DNA of 64,000 nucleotides from Streptomyces griseoluteus (GTDB taxonomy: Bacteria; Actinomycetota; Actinomycetes; Streptomycetales; Streptomycetaceae): positions 1-64,000 of the forward strand of contig JOBE01000005.1 in the NCBI GenBank assembly GCA_000717735.1, read 5' to 3'. Below the pieces are notes generated by a model. That model ran no database searches. It was not told the DNA's origin and saw only the letters and a list, made by a program, of their open reading frames with translations. Of this stretch, positions 7,950 through 17,075 are shown in pieces. Within the stretch, counting starts at the first letter, position 1. The number at the start of each line of letters is the position of its first letter. Made by a program: the position numbers and the translations under genes.

Positions 7950-9212
7950 ATGGAACACATCACGCTGCTGCTCGCCATTGTGGTCGTGACAGCTCTCGTG
8001 TTCGATTTCACGAACGGTTTCCACGACACCGCCAACGCGATGGCCACGACCATCTCGACCGGCGCGCTCAAGCCGAAGACGGCGGTGGCCATGTCCGCCG
8101 TGCTGAACCTCGTCGGCGCGTTCCTGTCCGTGGAGGTCGCGAAGACGATCTCCAGCGGGCTCGTCAAGGAGGAGGGAATCCAGCCAGAGGTCATCCTCGC
8201 GGCGCTCGTCGGCGCGATCCTCTGGAACCTGGTGACCTGGCTGGTCGGTCTGCCCTCCAGCTCCTCCCACGCCCTGATGGGTGGCCTCATCGGCGCCACG
8301 ATCGCCTCGATCGGCTTCAGCGGTGTCAACGGCGGCGTCGTCGTCACCAAGGTCCTCATCCCGGCGGTCGCCGCACCGGTCGTCGCGGGCCTCGCGGCCC
8401 TGCTCGCCACCCGCCTGACCTACAAGCTCGGCGCGAAGACCGACGAGAAGCACACCGCGAAGGGCTACCGGGTCGGCCAGATCGCCTCCGCCGGTCTCGT
8501 CTCCCTCGCCCACGGCACCAACGACGCCCAGAAGACCATGGGCATCATCACCCTCGCCCTGGTCGCCAGTGGCGCTCTCGTCCCGGGTTCGAACCCCCCG
8601 ATGTGGGTGATCGTCTCGGCCGGCTGCGCGATCGCGCTCGGCACCTACCTCGGCGGCTGGCGCATCATCCGCACCATGGGCAAGGGCCTCACCGACCTCC
8701 GGCCGCAGCAGGGCTTCGCCGCCCAGACCAGCGCCGCCACGGTCATCCTGGCCTCCTCCAACCTCGGCTTCTCCCTCTCGACCACGCATTCCTGCTCGGG
8801 TGCCGTGATGGGCGCGGGTCTCGGCCGCAAGGGCGGAGTCGTCCACTGGTCGACCGCCACGCGCATGTTCGTCGCGTGGGGTCTGACCCTTCCCGCCGCC
8901 GGTCTGGTCGCCGCGGGCTCGGAGTACGTCACCCAGCAGGGCGACTGGGGTGTCATCGCCGTCGTCGCCTTCCTGGTCGCCTCCTGCACCGCGATCTGGT
9001 TCATCTCCCGCCGCCAGGTCGTCGACCACACCAACGTCAATGACGTGGACACCGAGGCCCCTGGGGTCGTGACCACCGCCATCGCGGCCGTCACGCCGCC
9101 GCCGGCGGCCGGATCCGTCGCCGCCGTCACGGACGAGGACCTGAAGACCACCATCCCCGCGCTGGCTCCCACCGACCCGGCCGCTCCCCCCGCCCCCGCC
9201 GCAGCGGTGTAA
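7950..9212 (+). CDS. pit: PiT-family low-affinity inorganic phosphate transporter
   Basis: A 420-aa polytopic membrane protein of the PiT/Pho-4 family, which co-transports phosphate (often as metal phosphate) with protons. Both internally repeated signatures are present: FDFTNGFHDTANAMAT near residue 20 and SLAHGTNDAQKTMGI near residue 190. SSSHALMGGLIGA and STTHSCSGAVMGAG complete the pseudo-symmetrical halves. The last ~55 residues form a cytoplasmic Ala/Pro-rich tail. A PHO box immediately upstream indicates PhoR-PhoP control. The Shine-Dalgarno before ATG 7950 is weak (CCTGGGTAA). A 73-aa membrane protein follows 12 bp downstream and is probably co-transcribed. Confidence 0.93.
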   Translation: MEHITLLLAIVVVTALVFDFTNGFHDTANAMATTISTGALKPKTAVAMSAVLNLVGAFLSVEVAKTISSGLVKEEGIQPEVILAALVGAILWNLVTWLVGLPSSSSHALMGGLIGATIASIGFSGVNGGVVVTKVLIPAVAAPVVAGLAALLATRLTYKLGAKTDEKHTAKGYRVGQIASAGLVSLAHGTNDAQKTMGIITLALVASGALVPGSNPPMWVIVSAGCAIALGTYLGGWRIIRTMGKGLTDLRPQQGFAAQTSAATVILASSNLGFSLSTTHSCSGAVMGAGLGRKGGVVHWSTATRMFVAWGLTLPAAGLVAAGSEYVTQQGDWGVIAVVAFLVASCTAIWFISRRQVVDHTNVNDVDTEAPGVVTTAIAAVTPPPAAGSVAAVTDEDLKTTIPALAPTDPAAPPAPAAAV

Positions 9213-9224
9213 GGAACGAACCAC

Positions 9225-9446
9225 ATGAAGATCGACTGGGCAGCCCTCGGCTCCGTCTTCGGAGTCAGCCTCGTGGCGACCGTCGCGCTGGTGGGCCTCT
9301 TCACCCTCGGCATCATCGGCCTCTCCAAGCAGGAGCAGGCCGCCGCCCAGGGAGGCTCCGCCGCCCTGGCCCGCACCGGCGCCTACGCCTGCTTCGCCCT
9401 GTGCCTCGCGGCCGTGGCGTACGGCATCTACCTGATCGTCGTCTGA
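9225..9446 (+). CDS. Small two-helix membrane protein downstream of the phosphate transporter
   Basis: 73 aa with two predicted transmembrane helices: about residues 8-32 (LGSVFGVSLVATVALVGLFTLGIIG) and 50-72 (TGAYACFALCLAAVAYGIYLIVV). They are separated by a short polar loop, SKQEQAAAQGGSAALAR. It starts 12 bp after the PiT gene, so it is likely co-expressed and may be an accessory subunit. No function is known to me. Confidence 0.8.
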   Translation: MKIDWAALGSVFGVSLVATVALVGLFTLGIIGLSKQEQAAAQGGSAALARTGAYACFALCLAAVAYGIYLIVV

Positions 9447-9462
9447 CGGTCCCGCGGTCCAT

Positions 9463-9504
9463 CGGCCGGGCGGTCCGCACCTTCGGGTGCGGGCCGCCCG
9501 GCCG
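9463..9504. terminator. Strong terminator after the phosphate transport operon
   Basis: A 19-bp stem CGGCCGGGCGG-t-CCGCACC with a TTCG tetraloop and its complement GGTGCGG-g-CCGCCCGGCCG. It separates the phosphate operon from the B12 riboswitch. Confidence 0.85.
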
Positions 9505-9569
9505 TCGTGTTTGTGGTGCTTCGCACAGTGACGCGGCGCAGGTCAAGGGTGAGTTGACGGCTGTTCTCG

Positions 9570-9690
9570 GCCCGTGGTGGACTGCCGAGGCCATTACGGC
9601 GGCAGTAGAGGAAGTCCGGTGCGAATCCGGCGCGGTCCCGCCACTGTGACCGGATCCGAAGGGTCCGGGAGTCAGGAACTCTCGCCGCCG
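9570..9690 (+). ncRNA. Cobalamin (B12) riboswitch
   Basis: The hallmark cobalamin-riboswitch core is present: GGAAGTCCGGTGCGAATCCGG, then CGCGGTCCCGCCACTGTGA containing the B12 box GCCACTG at 9640-9646, followed by a GAGTCAGGAACTC-type arm. It lies in the leader of cobD and should reduce expression of the downstream corrin genes when adenosylcobalamin is abundant, probably by sequestering the RBS. The limits are approximate. A possible promoter is TTGACG at 9554-9559 with TGGACT at 9578-9583 (18-bp spacer). Confidence 0.93.
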
Positions 9691-9734
9691 GTCACGTCGA
9701 TCCAGGGCGCGGACCCTGAGTGAGGACATGCGCC

Positions 9735-10721
9735 ATGCCCGGCCGCAGCCGCAGCCTTTCCAGAGCCAGTCGCCTCTTCCCGGACGGATTCGCGTACGGA
9801 GCGGCCGCCGGTCTCGCCGTCGACCTGCTCGTCGGGGACCCCCGCCGCGGACACCCCGTCGCCGTGTTCGGCCGGGCGGCCGCCGCGGTCGAGCAGCGCC
9901 TCCACCACGACCACCGCGGCTGGGGCGCCCTGCACACCGCCGTCTGCGCCGGCTCCACCGTCGCCCTGGGCGCGCTCGCCGCACGGGCCGTACGGAACAG
10001 GCCGGCCGCCGCCGTCGCCCTCACCGCCGCCTCCGTGTGGGCCGTCGTCGGCGGTACGACCCTGGGGCGGGAGGCCCGCGCGATCGGCGGGGCGCTCGCC
10101 GCGGGCGACCTGGAGGTGGCCCGCGAGCGGCTGCCGCACCTGTGCGGACGCGACCCGCAGTCCCTCGACGGACCGGCGATGGCCCGCGCGGTCGTCGAAT
10201 CGGTCGCCGAGAACACCTCCGACGCCGTGGTCGGCGCCCTCTTCTGGGGCGCGGTCGCGGGCGTGCCGGGACTGGTCGGCTTCCGGGCCGTCAACACCCT
10301 GGACGCGATGGTCGGCCACAGGTCGCCGCGCCACCGGCGCTTCGGCTGGGCCTCGGCCCGGCTCGACGACGTGGCCGGCTGGCCGGGGGCCCGGCTGACG
10401 GCCGTGCTCGCGACCGTCGCGGGCGGGAACCCGCGCGGAGCCGTACGGGCCTGGCGGGCGGACGCGGCGAAGCACCCGAGCCCCAACGCGGGCCCGGTCG
10501 AGGCCTCCTTCGCGGGCGCGCTCGGCGTACGGCTCGGAGGGACCCTCTCGTACGGCGGACGCGTCGAGCACCGGCCGGTGCTCAACGGGGAGGGGCGGCC
10601 CGTCGAGGTCGCCGACATCGACCGGGCGGTACGCCTGTCCCGCCGGGTCACCGGACTCACCCTGGCCGCCTGTGTGGGCGGCCGGCTGCTCGGATACGCG
10701 CTGAAGCGGAGGAACGCATGA
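9735..10721 (+). CDS. cobD: Adenosylcobinamide-phosphate synthase (CobD/CbiB)
   Basis: A 328-aa integral membrane protein of the CobD/CbiB family, which attaches aminopropanol (phosphate) to adenosylcobyric acid. Diagnostic stretches are DLLVGDPRRGHPVAVFGRAAAAVE, VVESVAENTSDAVVGALFWGAVAGVPG and FRAVNTLDAMVGH, plus the C-terminal NAGPVEASFAGALGVRLGG. ATG 9735 has GAGGAC 8 nt upstream; a GTG at 9720 would add five residues. It is the first gene after the B12 riboswitch and its stop overlaps the cobQ start (ATGA). Confidence 0.93.
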   Translation: MPGRSRSLSRASRLFPDGFAYGAAAGLAVDLLVGDPRRGHPVAVFGRAAAAVEQRLHHDHRGWGALHTAVCAGSTVALGALAARAVRNRPAAAVALTAASVWAVVGGTTLGREARAIGGALAAGDLEVARERLPHLCGRDPQSLDGPAMARAVVESVAENTSDAVVGALFWGAVAGVPGLVGFRAVNTLDAMVGHRSPRHRRFGWASARLDDVAGWPGARLTAVLATVAGGNPRGAVRAWRADAAKHPSPNAGPVEASFAGALGVRLGGTLSYGGRVEHRPVLNGEGRPVEVADIDRAVRLSRRVTGLTLAACVGGRLLGYALKRRNA

Positions 10722-12226
10722 GGGGTGGGGGGCTGCTCGTCGCCGGGACCACGTCCGACGCCGGCAAGAGCGTCGTGACGGCCGGCATCTGCCGCTGGCT
10801 GGTCCGCAAGGGCCTGAAGGTGGCGCCGTTCAAGGGGCAGAACATGTCCCTCAACTCCTTCGTGACCCGCGAGGGCGCCGAGATCGGCCGCGCCCAGGCC
10901 ATGCAGGCGCAGGCCGCCCGGGTGGAGCCGACCGCGCTGATGAACCCGGTGCTGCTCAAGCCGGGCAGCGACCGCTCCAGCCAGGTCGTCCTGATGGGCA
11001 AGCCGGTGGGCGAGCTGTCGGCCCGCGGCTACCACGGGGGGCGGCAGAAGGAACTCTTCGAGCCCGTGATGGCGTGCCTGGAGGAACTCCGGGGCATGTA
11101 CGACGCCGTGATCTGCGAGGGGGCGGGCAGTCCGGCCGAGATCAACCTGCGGCGCACGGACATCGTGAACATGGGCATCGCCCGGGCCGCGCGGCTGCCG
11201 GTCGTCGTGGTCGGCGACATCGACAGGGGCGGGGTCTTCGCCCAGTTCTTCGGGACGACGGCGCTGCTGAGCCCCGAGGACCAGTCGCTGGTGGCCGGCT
11301 ACCTCGTGAACAAGTTCCGGGGTGACGTGACCCTCCTCGAACCCGGCCTCGACATGCTCCACGGGCTGACCGGACGGCGGACCTTCGGCGTCCTGCCGTA
11401 CGCCCACGGGCTCGGCATCGACGAGGAGGACGGGCTCCGGGTCTCGCTGCGCGGCGCGGTACGCGAGTCGGTCGTCGCGCCGCCGTTCGGCGAGGACGTG
11501 CTGCGGGTCGCGGTCTGCGCCGTACCGCTGATGTCGAACTTCACGGACGTGGACGCGCTTGCCGCCGAGCCGGGCGTCGTCGTCCGGTTCGTGGACCGGG
11601 CCGAGGAACTCGTCGACGCGGACCTGGTCGTCGTGCCGGGCACCCGGGGGACGGTCAAGGCGCTGGCGTGGCTGCGGGAGCGCGGCCTCGCGGACGCGCT
11701 GGCCCGGCGGGCCGCCGAGGGGCGGCCGGTGCTCGGGATCTGCGGCGGCTTCCAGGTGCTCGGCGAGCACATCGAGGACGAGGTCGAGTCCCGCGCGGGG
11801 GCCGTCGACGGGCTCGGGCTGCTGCCCGTACGCGTCCGGTTCGCGCGCGAGAAGACCCTCGCCCGGCCGGTCGGAGAGGCGCTCGGCGAGCGGGTCGAGG
11901 GGTACGAGATCCACCACGGCGTCGCGTCGGTGGACGGTGGGGAGTCGTTCTTGGACGGGTGCCGGGTCGGCTCCGTGTGGGGCACGCACTGGCACGGCTC
12001 CCTGGAGAGCGACGGGTTCCGGCGGGCCTTCCTGCGGGAGGTCGCGGCGGCGGCCGGGCGGCGGTTCGTGCCGGCTCCCGACACGTCGTTCGGGGCGCTG
12101 CGGGAGGAGCAGCTGGACCGGCTCGGCGACCTGATCGAGGAGCACGCGGACACGGACGCGCTGCTGCGGCTGATCGAGGAGGGGGCCCCGGCGGGGCTTC
12201 CTTTCGTGCCGCCGGGTGCGCCGTGA
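10718..12226 (+). CDS. cobQ: Cobyric acid synthase
   Basis: A 502-aa protein, normal length. It catalyses four ATP- and glutamine-dependent amidations of adenosylcobyrinic acid a,c-diamide. The N-terminal dethiobiotin-synthetase-like ATPase has GTTSDAGKS at residues 10-18, the conserved KGQNMSLNSF and CEGAGSPAEINL. The C-terminal class I-like glutamine amidotransferase has Cys342 in GICGGFQVLG and conserved His in EIHHG (399-400) and THWHG. It overlaps cobD by 4 nt, so the two are translationally coupled under the riboswitch. Confidence 0.95.
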   Translation: MRGGGLLVAGTTSDAGKSVVTAGICRWLVRKGLKVAPFKGQNMSLNSFVTREGAEIGRAQAMQAQAARVEPTALMNPVLLKPGSDRSSQVVLMGKPVGELSARGYHGGRQKELFEPVMACLEELRGMYDAVICEGAGSPAEINLRRTDIVNMGIARAARLPVVVVGDIDRGGVFAQFFGTTALLSPEDQSLVAGYLVNKFRGDVTLLEPGLDMLHGLTGRRTFGVLPYAHGLGIDEEDGLRVSLRGAVRESVVAPPFGEDVLRVAVCAVPLMSNFTDVDALAAEPGVVVRFVDRAEELVDADLVVVPGTRGTVKALAWLRERGLADALARRAAEGRPVLGICGGFQVLGEHIEDEVESRAGAVDGLGLLPVRVRFAREKTLARPVGEALGERVEGYEIHHGVASVDGGESFLDGCRVGSVWGTHWHGSLESDGFRRAFLREVAAAAGRRFVPAPDTSFGALREEQLDRLGDLIEEHADTDALLRLIEEGAPAGLPFVPPGAP

Positions 12227-12272
12227 GCATGACGACCGCCGAACATCAACGAGTTGAAGGAGTGACCGACCG

Positions 12273-14366
12273 ATGAGCACCCGGTACCCGTTCACCGCCG
12301 TCGTCGGTATGGACGACCTGCGGCTCGCGCTGCTGCTCAATGCCGTCAGCCCGGCCGTGGGCGGTGTGCTCGTCCGGGGGGAGAAGGGGACCGCCAAGTC
12401 CACGGCCGTGCGGGCGCTCGCCGAGCTGCTCCCCGCCGTGCCGGTCGTCGCCGGCTGCCGGTTCAGCTGTGATCCGGCCTCGCCCGACCCCGGCTGCCCG
12501 GACGGGCCGCACGAGACAGGTCCCGGTGCCGAACGGCCCGCGCGGATGGTCGAGCTGCCCGTCGGCGCCTCCGAGGACCGGCTCGTCGGCGCGCTCGACA
12601 TCGAGAAGGCGCTCGCCGACGGCGTGAAGGCCTTCGAGCCCGGGCTCCTCGCCGACGCGCACCGCGGCATCCTGTACGTCGACGAGGTCAACCTCCTCCA
12701 CGACCACCTCATCGACCTCCTCCTCGACGCCGCCGCCATGGGCTCCTCGTACGTCGAGCGCGAAGGCGTCTCCGTGCGGCACGCCGCCCGGTTCCTGCTC
12801 GTCGGCACGATGAACCCCGAAGAGGGCGAGCTGCGGCCGCAGCTGCTCGACCGGTTCGGGCTGACCGTGGAGGTCGCCGCCTCGCGCGAGCCCGAGCAGC
12901 GGGTCGAGGTCGTCCGGCGGCGCCTTGCCTTCGAGGACGACCCGGCGGCGTTCGCCGCGCGCTGGACGGGCGAGGAGACCGCGCTGCGCGGCCGGATCGT
13001 CGCCGCCCGCGCCCTGCTGCCGCAGGTGACCCTCGGCGACGCCGTCCTGCTCCAGATCGCCGCGACCTGCGCCGCGTTCGAGGTGGACGGCATGCGCGCC
13101 GACATCGTCATGGCCAGGACCGCGACCGCGCTCGCCGCGTGGGCGGGGCGCACCGAGGTCACCTCCGAGGACGTACGTCAGGCCGCGCTGCTCGCCCTTC
13201 CGCACCGGCGGCGGCGTTCGCCCTTCGACGCGCCCGGCCTCGACGAGGACAAGCTCGACGAGACCCTGGAGCAGTTCAAGGGGGACGAGCCCGAGGAGGA
13301 CCCGGAGCCCGACGGCCCCGGTGACGGCGGCCCCGGTGACGGCGGCCCGGACGGTGGCGGTCCCGGCGGGGGCATTCCGCCGCAGGGGGACGGGCACGCG
13401 CCCGACGGCGTACCGGCTCAGGACGACGTACCGGCGCCCGAGGACGTACCGGCTCCGGACGACGTACCGGCGCCCGAGCCCGCGTCCGCCCCGCAGGGCG
13501 CCCGCGCCGGTGAGCGCGCCGCCGTCAAGGCCGCCGAGCCCTTCCGTACGAAGATGCTGAGCGTGCCCGGTCTCGGCGAGGGCGCGGCCGGGCGCCGCTC
13601 CCGGGCCCGTACCGAGCACGGCCGTACCACCGGAGCCACCCGGCCCCGGGGCGCCCTCACCAAGCTCCACCTGGCCGCGACCGTGCGGGCCGCCGCCCCG
13701 CACCAGAAGGCCCGCGGGCGGACCGGCAGGGGGCTCGTGGTCCGCAGGGACGACCTGCGGCAGGCGACCCGGGAGGGGCGCGAGGGGAACCTGGTGCTCT
13801 TCGCCGTGGACGCCTCCGGTTCGATGGCGGCCCGGCAGCGGATGAGCGCCGTCAAGGGCGCCGTCCTCTCCCTGCTGCTCGACGCCTACCAGCGGCGCGA
13901 CAAGGTCGGTCTGGTCACCTTCCGGGGCCGGGACGCCGAGGTCGCCCTGCCGCCGACCTCGTCGGTGGACGCCGCGGCCGCCCGGCTCGAACAGCTCCCG
14001 ACCGGCGGCCGTACGCCGCTGTCCGCGGGGCTCCTCAAGGCCCATGACGTGCTGCGGGTCGAGCGGCTGCGGGACCCCTCGCGCCGTCCGCTGCTCGTCG
14101 TCGTGACCGACGGGCGGGCGACCGGCCGCGGCGCCGACCCGGTGGCGCTCGCCGCCCGCGCGGCCCGGCTGCACGCCGCCGACGGCACGGCGTCGGTGGT
14201 CGTGGACTGCGAGACCGGGCCGGTGCGGCTCGGACTCGCCGTGAGCCTGGCGCGCGAACTCGGCGGCACCGCCGTCAGCTTGGACGAGCTGCGCGCCGAC
14301 TCGATCGCCGGCCTCGTCAGAGATGTACAGGGAACGCACAGGACCACTGCCAGGAGGGCCGCTTAA
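12273..14366 (+). CDS. Cobaltochelatase/magnesium-chelatase-like AAA+ VWA subunit (ChlI-ChlD fusion)
   Basis: A 697-aa protein joining a ChlI/BchI-type AAA+ ATPase to a ChlD-type integrin-I domain. Walker A is GEKGTAKST at residues 34-42, Walker B is GILYVDEVNLL, and the sensor region is GTMNPEEGELRPQLLDRFGL. An acidic Pro-rich linker (about residues 330-420) contains short DNA repeats encoding DVPAPE/D. The C-terminal VWA domain begins near 505 with MIDAS DASGS. With a CobN-type large subunit it would insert cobalt into hydrogenobyrinic acid diamide, but no cobN lies next to it. RBS GAAGGAG lies upstream. Confidence 0.9.
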   Translation: MSTRYPFTAVVGMDDLRLALLLNAVSPAVGGVLVRGEKGTAKSTAVRALAELLPAVPVVAGCRFSCDPASPDPGCPDGPHETGPGAERPARMVELPVGASEDRLVGALDIEKALADGVKAFEPGLLADAHRGILYVDEVNLLHDHLIDLLLDAAAMGSSYVEREGVSVRHAARFLLVGTMNPEEGELRPQLLDRFGLTVEVAASREPEQRVEVVRRRLAFEDDPAAFAARWTGEETALRGRIVAARALLPQVTLGDAVLLQIAATCAAFEVDGMRADIVMARTATALAAWAGRTEVTSEDVRQAALLALPHRRRRSPFDAPGLDEDKLDETLEQFKGDEPEEDPEPDGPGDGGPGDGGPDGGGPGGGIPPQGDGHAPDGVPAQDDVPAPEDVPAPDDVPAPEPASAPQGARAGERAAVKAAEPFRTKMLSVPGLGEGAAGRRSRARTEHGRTTGATRPRGALTKLHLAATVRAAAPHQKARGRTGRGLVVRRDDLRQATREGREGNLVLFAVDASGSMAARQRMSAVKGAVLSLLLDAYQRRDKVGLVTFRGRDAEVALPPTSSVDAAAARLEQLPTGGRTPLSAGLLKAHDVLRVERLRDPSRRPLLVVVTDGRATGRGADPVALAARAARLHAADGTASVVVDCETGPVRLGLAVSLARELGGTAVSLDELRADSIAGLVRDVQGTHRTTARRAA

Positions 14367-14974
14367 TGCCGCAGGGACAGCCGACCGCCGTACCCGACGA
14401 CGGTCTCACCACCCGCCAGCGACGCAACCGCGCACTGGTGATGGTGCACACGGGCGTCGGCAAGGGGAAGTCGACCGCCGCGTTCGGCATGGCGCTGCGC
14501 GCCTGGAACCAGGGCTGGCCGATCGGGGTGTTCCAGTTCGTCAAGTCCGCCAAGTGGAAGGTCGGCGAGGAGAACGCCCTCAAGGCCCTCGGCGAGACCG
14601 GCAAGGGCGGCACGGTCACCTGGAACAAGATGGGCGAGGGCTGGTCCTGGATCCAGCGCGAGGTCGCCGAGGGCGAGCAGTCGCACGAGGAGAAGGCCCG
14701 CGAGGGCTGGGAGCAGGTCAAGCGGGACCTCGCCGAGGAGAAGTACAAGTTCTACGTCCTCGACGAGTTCGCCTACCTCCTCCACTGGGGCTGGATCGAC
14801 GTCAAGGAGGTCGTGGAGGTGCTGCGCGACCGTCCCGGGCACCAGCACGTCGTCATCACCGGCCGCAACGCGCCGCAGGAGCTCGTCGACTTCGCGGACC
14901 TCGTCACCGACATGTCCAAGGTCAAGCACCCGATGGACGCCGGTCAGAAGGGCCAGCGGGGCATCGAGTGGTAG
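14366..14974 (+). CDS. cobO: Cob(I)yrinic acid a,c-diamide adenosyltransferase (CobA/CobO type)
   Basis: A 202-aa CobA/BtuR-type adenosyltransferase that transfers 5'-deoxyadenosyl from ATP to the corrin cobalt. The modified P-loop GVGKGKST lies at about residues 32-39, with the family motifs QFVKSAKWKVGEENALK, GEGWSWIQR and VLDEFAYLLHWGW. The start overlaps the chelatase stop by one base (TAATG), so the two are translationally coupled. Confidence 0.95.
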   Translation: MPQGQPTAVPDDGLTTRQRRNRALVMVHTGVGKGKSTAAFGMALRAWNQGWPIGVFQFVKSAKWKVGEENALKALGETGKGGTVTWNKMGEGWSWIQREVAEGEQSHEEKAREGWEQVKRDLAEEKYKFYVLDEFAYLLHWGWIDVKEVVEVLRDRPGHQHVVITGRNAPQELVDFADLVTDMSKVKHPMDAGQKGQRGIEW

Positions 14975-16338
14975 CACGTCTCGTCATCGCCGCGCCGTCG
15001 TCGGGCGCGGGCAAGACCACGGTCGCGACCGGCCTGATGGCCGCGTTCGCGGGCCGTGGCATGGCCGTCTCCCCGCACAAGGTCGGCCCCGACTACATCG
15101 ACCCCGGCTACCACGCCCTGGCGACCGGCAGGCCCGGCCGCAACCTCGACGCGTACATGTGCGGTACGGGGCTGGTGGCGCCGCTCTTCGCGCACGGGTC
15201 GCGCGGCTGTGACCTGGCCGTGGTCGAGGGCGTGATGGGCCTGTACGACGGGGCCGCCGACCAGGGCGAACTGGCCTCCACCGCCCAGGTGTCGAAGCTC
15301 CTCAAGGCGCCGGTGGTGCTCGTCGTCGACGCGTCGTCGCAGTCGCGGTCGGTGGCGGCGCTCGTGCACGGGTTCGCGTCCTGGGATCCGGAGGTGCGGA
15401 TCGGCGGGGTGATCCTCAACAAGGTCGCCACCGACCGGCACGAGCGTCTGCTGCGGGAGGCGCTCGGGGAGTCGGGGGTCCCGGTGCTCGGGGTGCTGCG
15501 GCGGGCGCCGGCCGTCGCCACGCCTTCGCGGCACCTGGGCCTCGTCCCGGTCGCCGAGCGGCAGGCGGCCGCGGTGTCCGCTGTCGCGGCGCAGGCGGAG
15601 CAGGTTCTCGCCGGGTGCGACATGGAGGCGCTGCTCGCGCTCGCGCGGTCGGCGCCGCCGTTGGACGCCGAGCCGTGGGTGCCCGAGGTCGGGGAGCGGC
15701 TGCACGCCGGTGGTCCCGGTGTGCCCACACCGAGGGTCGCCGTCGCCGGTGGGGCCGCCTTCACGTTCTCCTACGCCGAGCACGCCGAACTGCTCACCGC
15801 CGCCGGGGCCGAGGTCGTCACCTTCGATCCGCTGCGGGACGAGTCCCTTCCCGAAGGGACGTCCGGGCTCGTCATAGGCGGCGGCTTCCCCGAGATGTAC
15901 GGGGCCGAGCTGTCCGCCAACGAGCCGCTGCGGAAGGCCGTCGCCGAGCTCGCCCGCTCGGGCGCACCGATCGCCGCCGAGTGCGCCGGGCTGCTGTACC
16001 TGGCGCGGTCGCTCGACGGCAGGCCCATGTGCGGGGTGCTCGACGCGGACGCGCGGATGTCCGAGCGGCTCACGCTCGGGTACCGGGACGCCGTCGCCGT
16101 CAGCGACAGCGTCCTCGCGCCCGCCGGGGCCCGGATGCGGGGGCACGAGTTCCACCGGACGGTGATCGAGCCGGGTGCCGGGGCCGAGGCCGCCTGGGGG
16201 CTGCGGCAGCCCGAGCGGCGTCTGGAGGGCTTCGTGCAGGGCGGTGTGCACGCCAGTTATGTGCACACCCACTGGGCGGGCGCGCCCGAGGTGGCCGCCC
16301 GGTTCGTCGAGCGGTGCGCGGGCGGTCCGGTCGCGTGA
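14968..16338 (+). CDS. cobB: Cobyrinate a,c-diamide synthase (CobB/CbiA)
   Basis: A 456-aa glutamine-dependent amidase acting on the a and c carboxylates of (hydrogeno)byrinic acid. The N-terminal ATPase starts MVARLVIAAPSSGAGKTT, followed by HKVGPDYIDPGYH and VVEGVMGLYDGA. The C-terminal amidotransferase has Cys in AAECAGLLYLARSL and His in HTHWAG. GTG 14968 overlaps the cobO stop by 7 nt. It ends 2 bp from the convergent ZIP gene, with no room for a separate terminator. Confidence 0.93.
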   Translation: MVARLVIAAPSSGAGKTTVATGLMAAFAGRGMAVSPHKVGPDYIDPGYHALATGRPGRNLDAYMCGTGLVAPLFAHGSRGCDLAVVEGVMGLYDGAADQGELASTAQVSKLLKAPVVLVVDASSQSRSVAALVHGFASWDPEVRIGGVILNKVATDRHERLLREALGESGVPVLGVLRRAPAVATPSRHLGLVPVAERQAAAVSAVAAQAEQVLAGCDMEALLALARSAPPLDAEPWVPEVGERLHAGGPGVPTPRVAVAGGAAFTFSYAEHAELLTAAGAEVVTFDPLRDESLPEGTSGLVIGGGFPEMYGAELSANEPLRKAVAELARSGAPIAAECAGLLYLARSLDGRPMCGVLDADARMSERLTLGYRDAVAVSDSVLAPAGARMRGHEFHRTVIEPGAGAEAAWGLRQPERRLEGFVQGGVHASYVHTHWAGAPEVAARFVERCAGGPVA

Positions 16339-16340
16339 GA

Positions 16341-17069
16341 TCAGCCGCCGGAGACGCCCACCACGAGCCAGATGAAGGCCACGCCCGCCACCGTGCACAG
16401 CACGGTGGAGCGGGCGGGGTGGTCGTGGTGGGCCTCCGGCAGGATCTCGGCGGCGGCCAGGTAGAGCAGGGCGCCCCCGAAGAAACCGAGATAGCTGCCG
16501 AGCAGTTCCTCCGGAAGGGTGAACAGCAGGGTGGAGGCGGCGCCCACGATCGGGGCGAGGGCGTCCGCGACGAGCATCCCGACGGCCCTGCGGCGGGCGT
16601 TCCCGTAGAGGCTCGTGATCGTGTACGTGTTGAAGCCGTCGGCGAAGTCATGGGTGATGACGGCGAGGGCGACGGTGGCGCCCATCCCTCCGCCGACCTG
16701 GAAGGCGGCGCCGAGGGCGATGCCGTCCATGAGGCTGTGGCCGACCATCGCGGCGGCCGCGGTGAGGCCGACTTGCGGGGCCCGCTCGTCGGCTCCGACC
16801 CCGTGTGCCGCACGGCGGACGGCGAGGAGCCGCTCCACCACGTGGGCGAAGAGGAAACCGCCGACGAAGAGCAGCAGGGCCTCCGGAACACCGAAGACCT
16901 CGGCCCCCGCCGCCTCCAGCGCCTCCGGCAGCAGGTCGAGTCCGACGACGCCGAGCATGAGACCGCCGGCGAGCCCGAGGACCAGGTGGCGGCGGTCGGT
17001 GACGCGCCCGGCGACCCAACCGCCGAAGAGCGTCATGAGGAACGCGCCGAGCGCGACGACCACAGCCAT
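16341..17069 (-). CDS. ZIP-family divalent metal transporter
   Basis: A 242-aa, about eight-helix protein of the ZIP family, which moves Zn, Fe or related divalent cations into the cytoplasm. The metal-site helices carry VGHSLMDGIALG (TM4) and THDFADGFNTYT (TM5), and EILPEAHHDHP lies near the end. It sits inside the cobalamin cluster, so a link to cobalt or zinc supply is possible, but ZIP sequences alone do not show specificity. ATG 17069 lies only 6 nt from the presumed TTG start of the divergent CobE-like gene. Confidence 0.85.
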   Translation of the reverse strand: MAVVVALGAFLMTLFGGWVAGRVTDRRHLVLGLAGGLMLGVVGLDLLPEALEAAGAEVFGVPEALLLFVGGFLFAHVVERLLAVRRAAHGVGADERAPQVGLTAAAAMVGHSLMDGIALGAAFQVGGGMGATVALAVITHDFADGFNTYTITSLYGNARRRAVGMLVADALAPIVGAASTLLFTLPEELLGSYLGFFGGALLYLAAAEILPEAHHDHPARSTVLCTVAGVAFIWLVVGVSGG

Positions 17070-17075
17070 GGGCCT

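Noticed and set aside
6438..9224. A 928-aa leftward frame spanning the hydrolase and running antisense through the whole PiT gene
   Set aside because: Only its last ~375 codons match a protein family; the rest is antisense to a clear transporter and has no similarity features. Not a fusion.
9728..12226. An 832-aa frame joining antisense-like sequence to cobQ
   Set aside because: The first part is the wrong frame of cobD; cobQ begins at the ATG overlapping the cobD stop with the conserved GTTSDAGKS start.
9692..13162. 1156-aa leftward frame opposite the cobalamin genes
   Set aside because: Pure antisense shadow of cobD, cobQ and the chelatase; Ser/Arg-rich and without an RBS.
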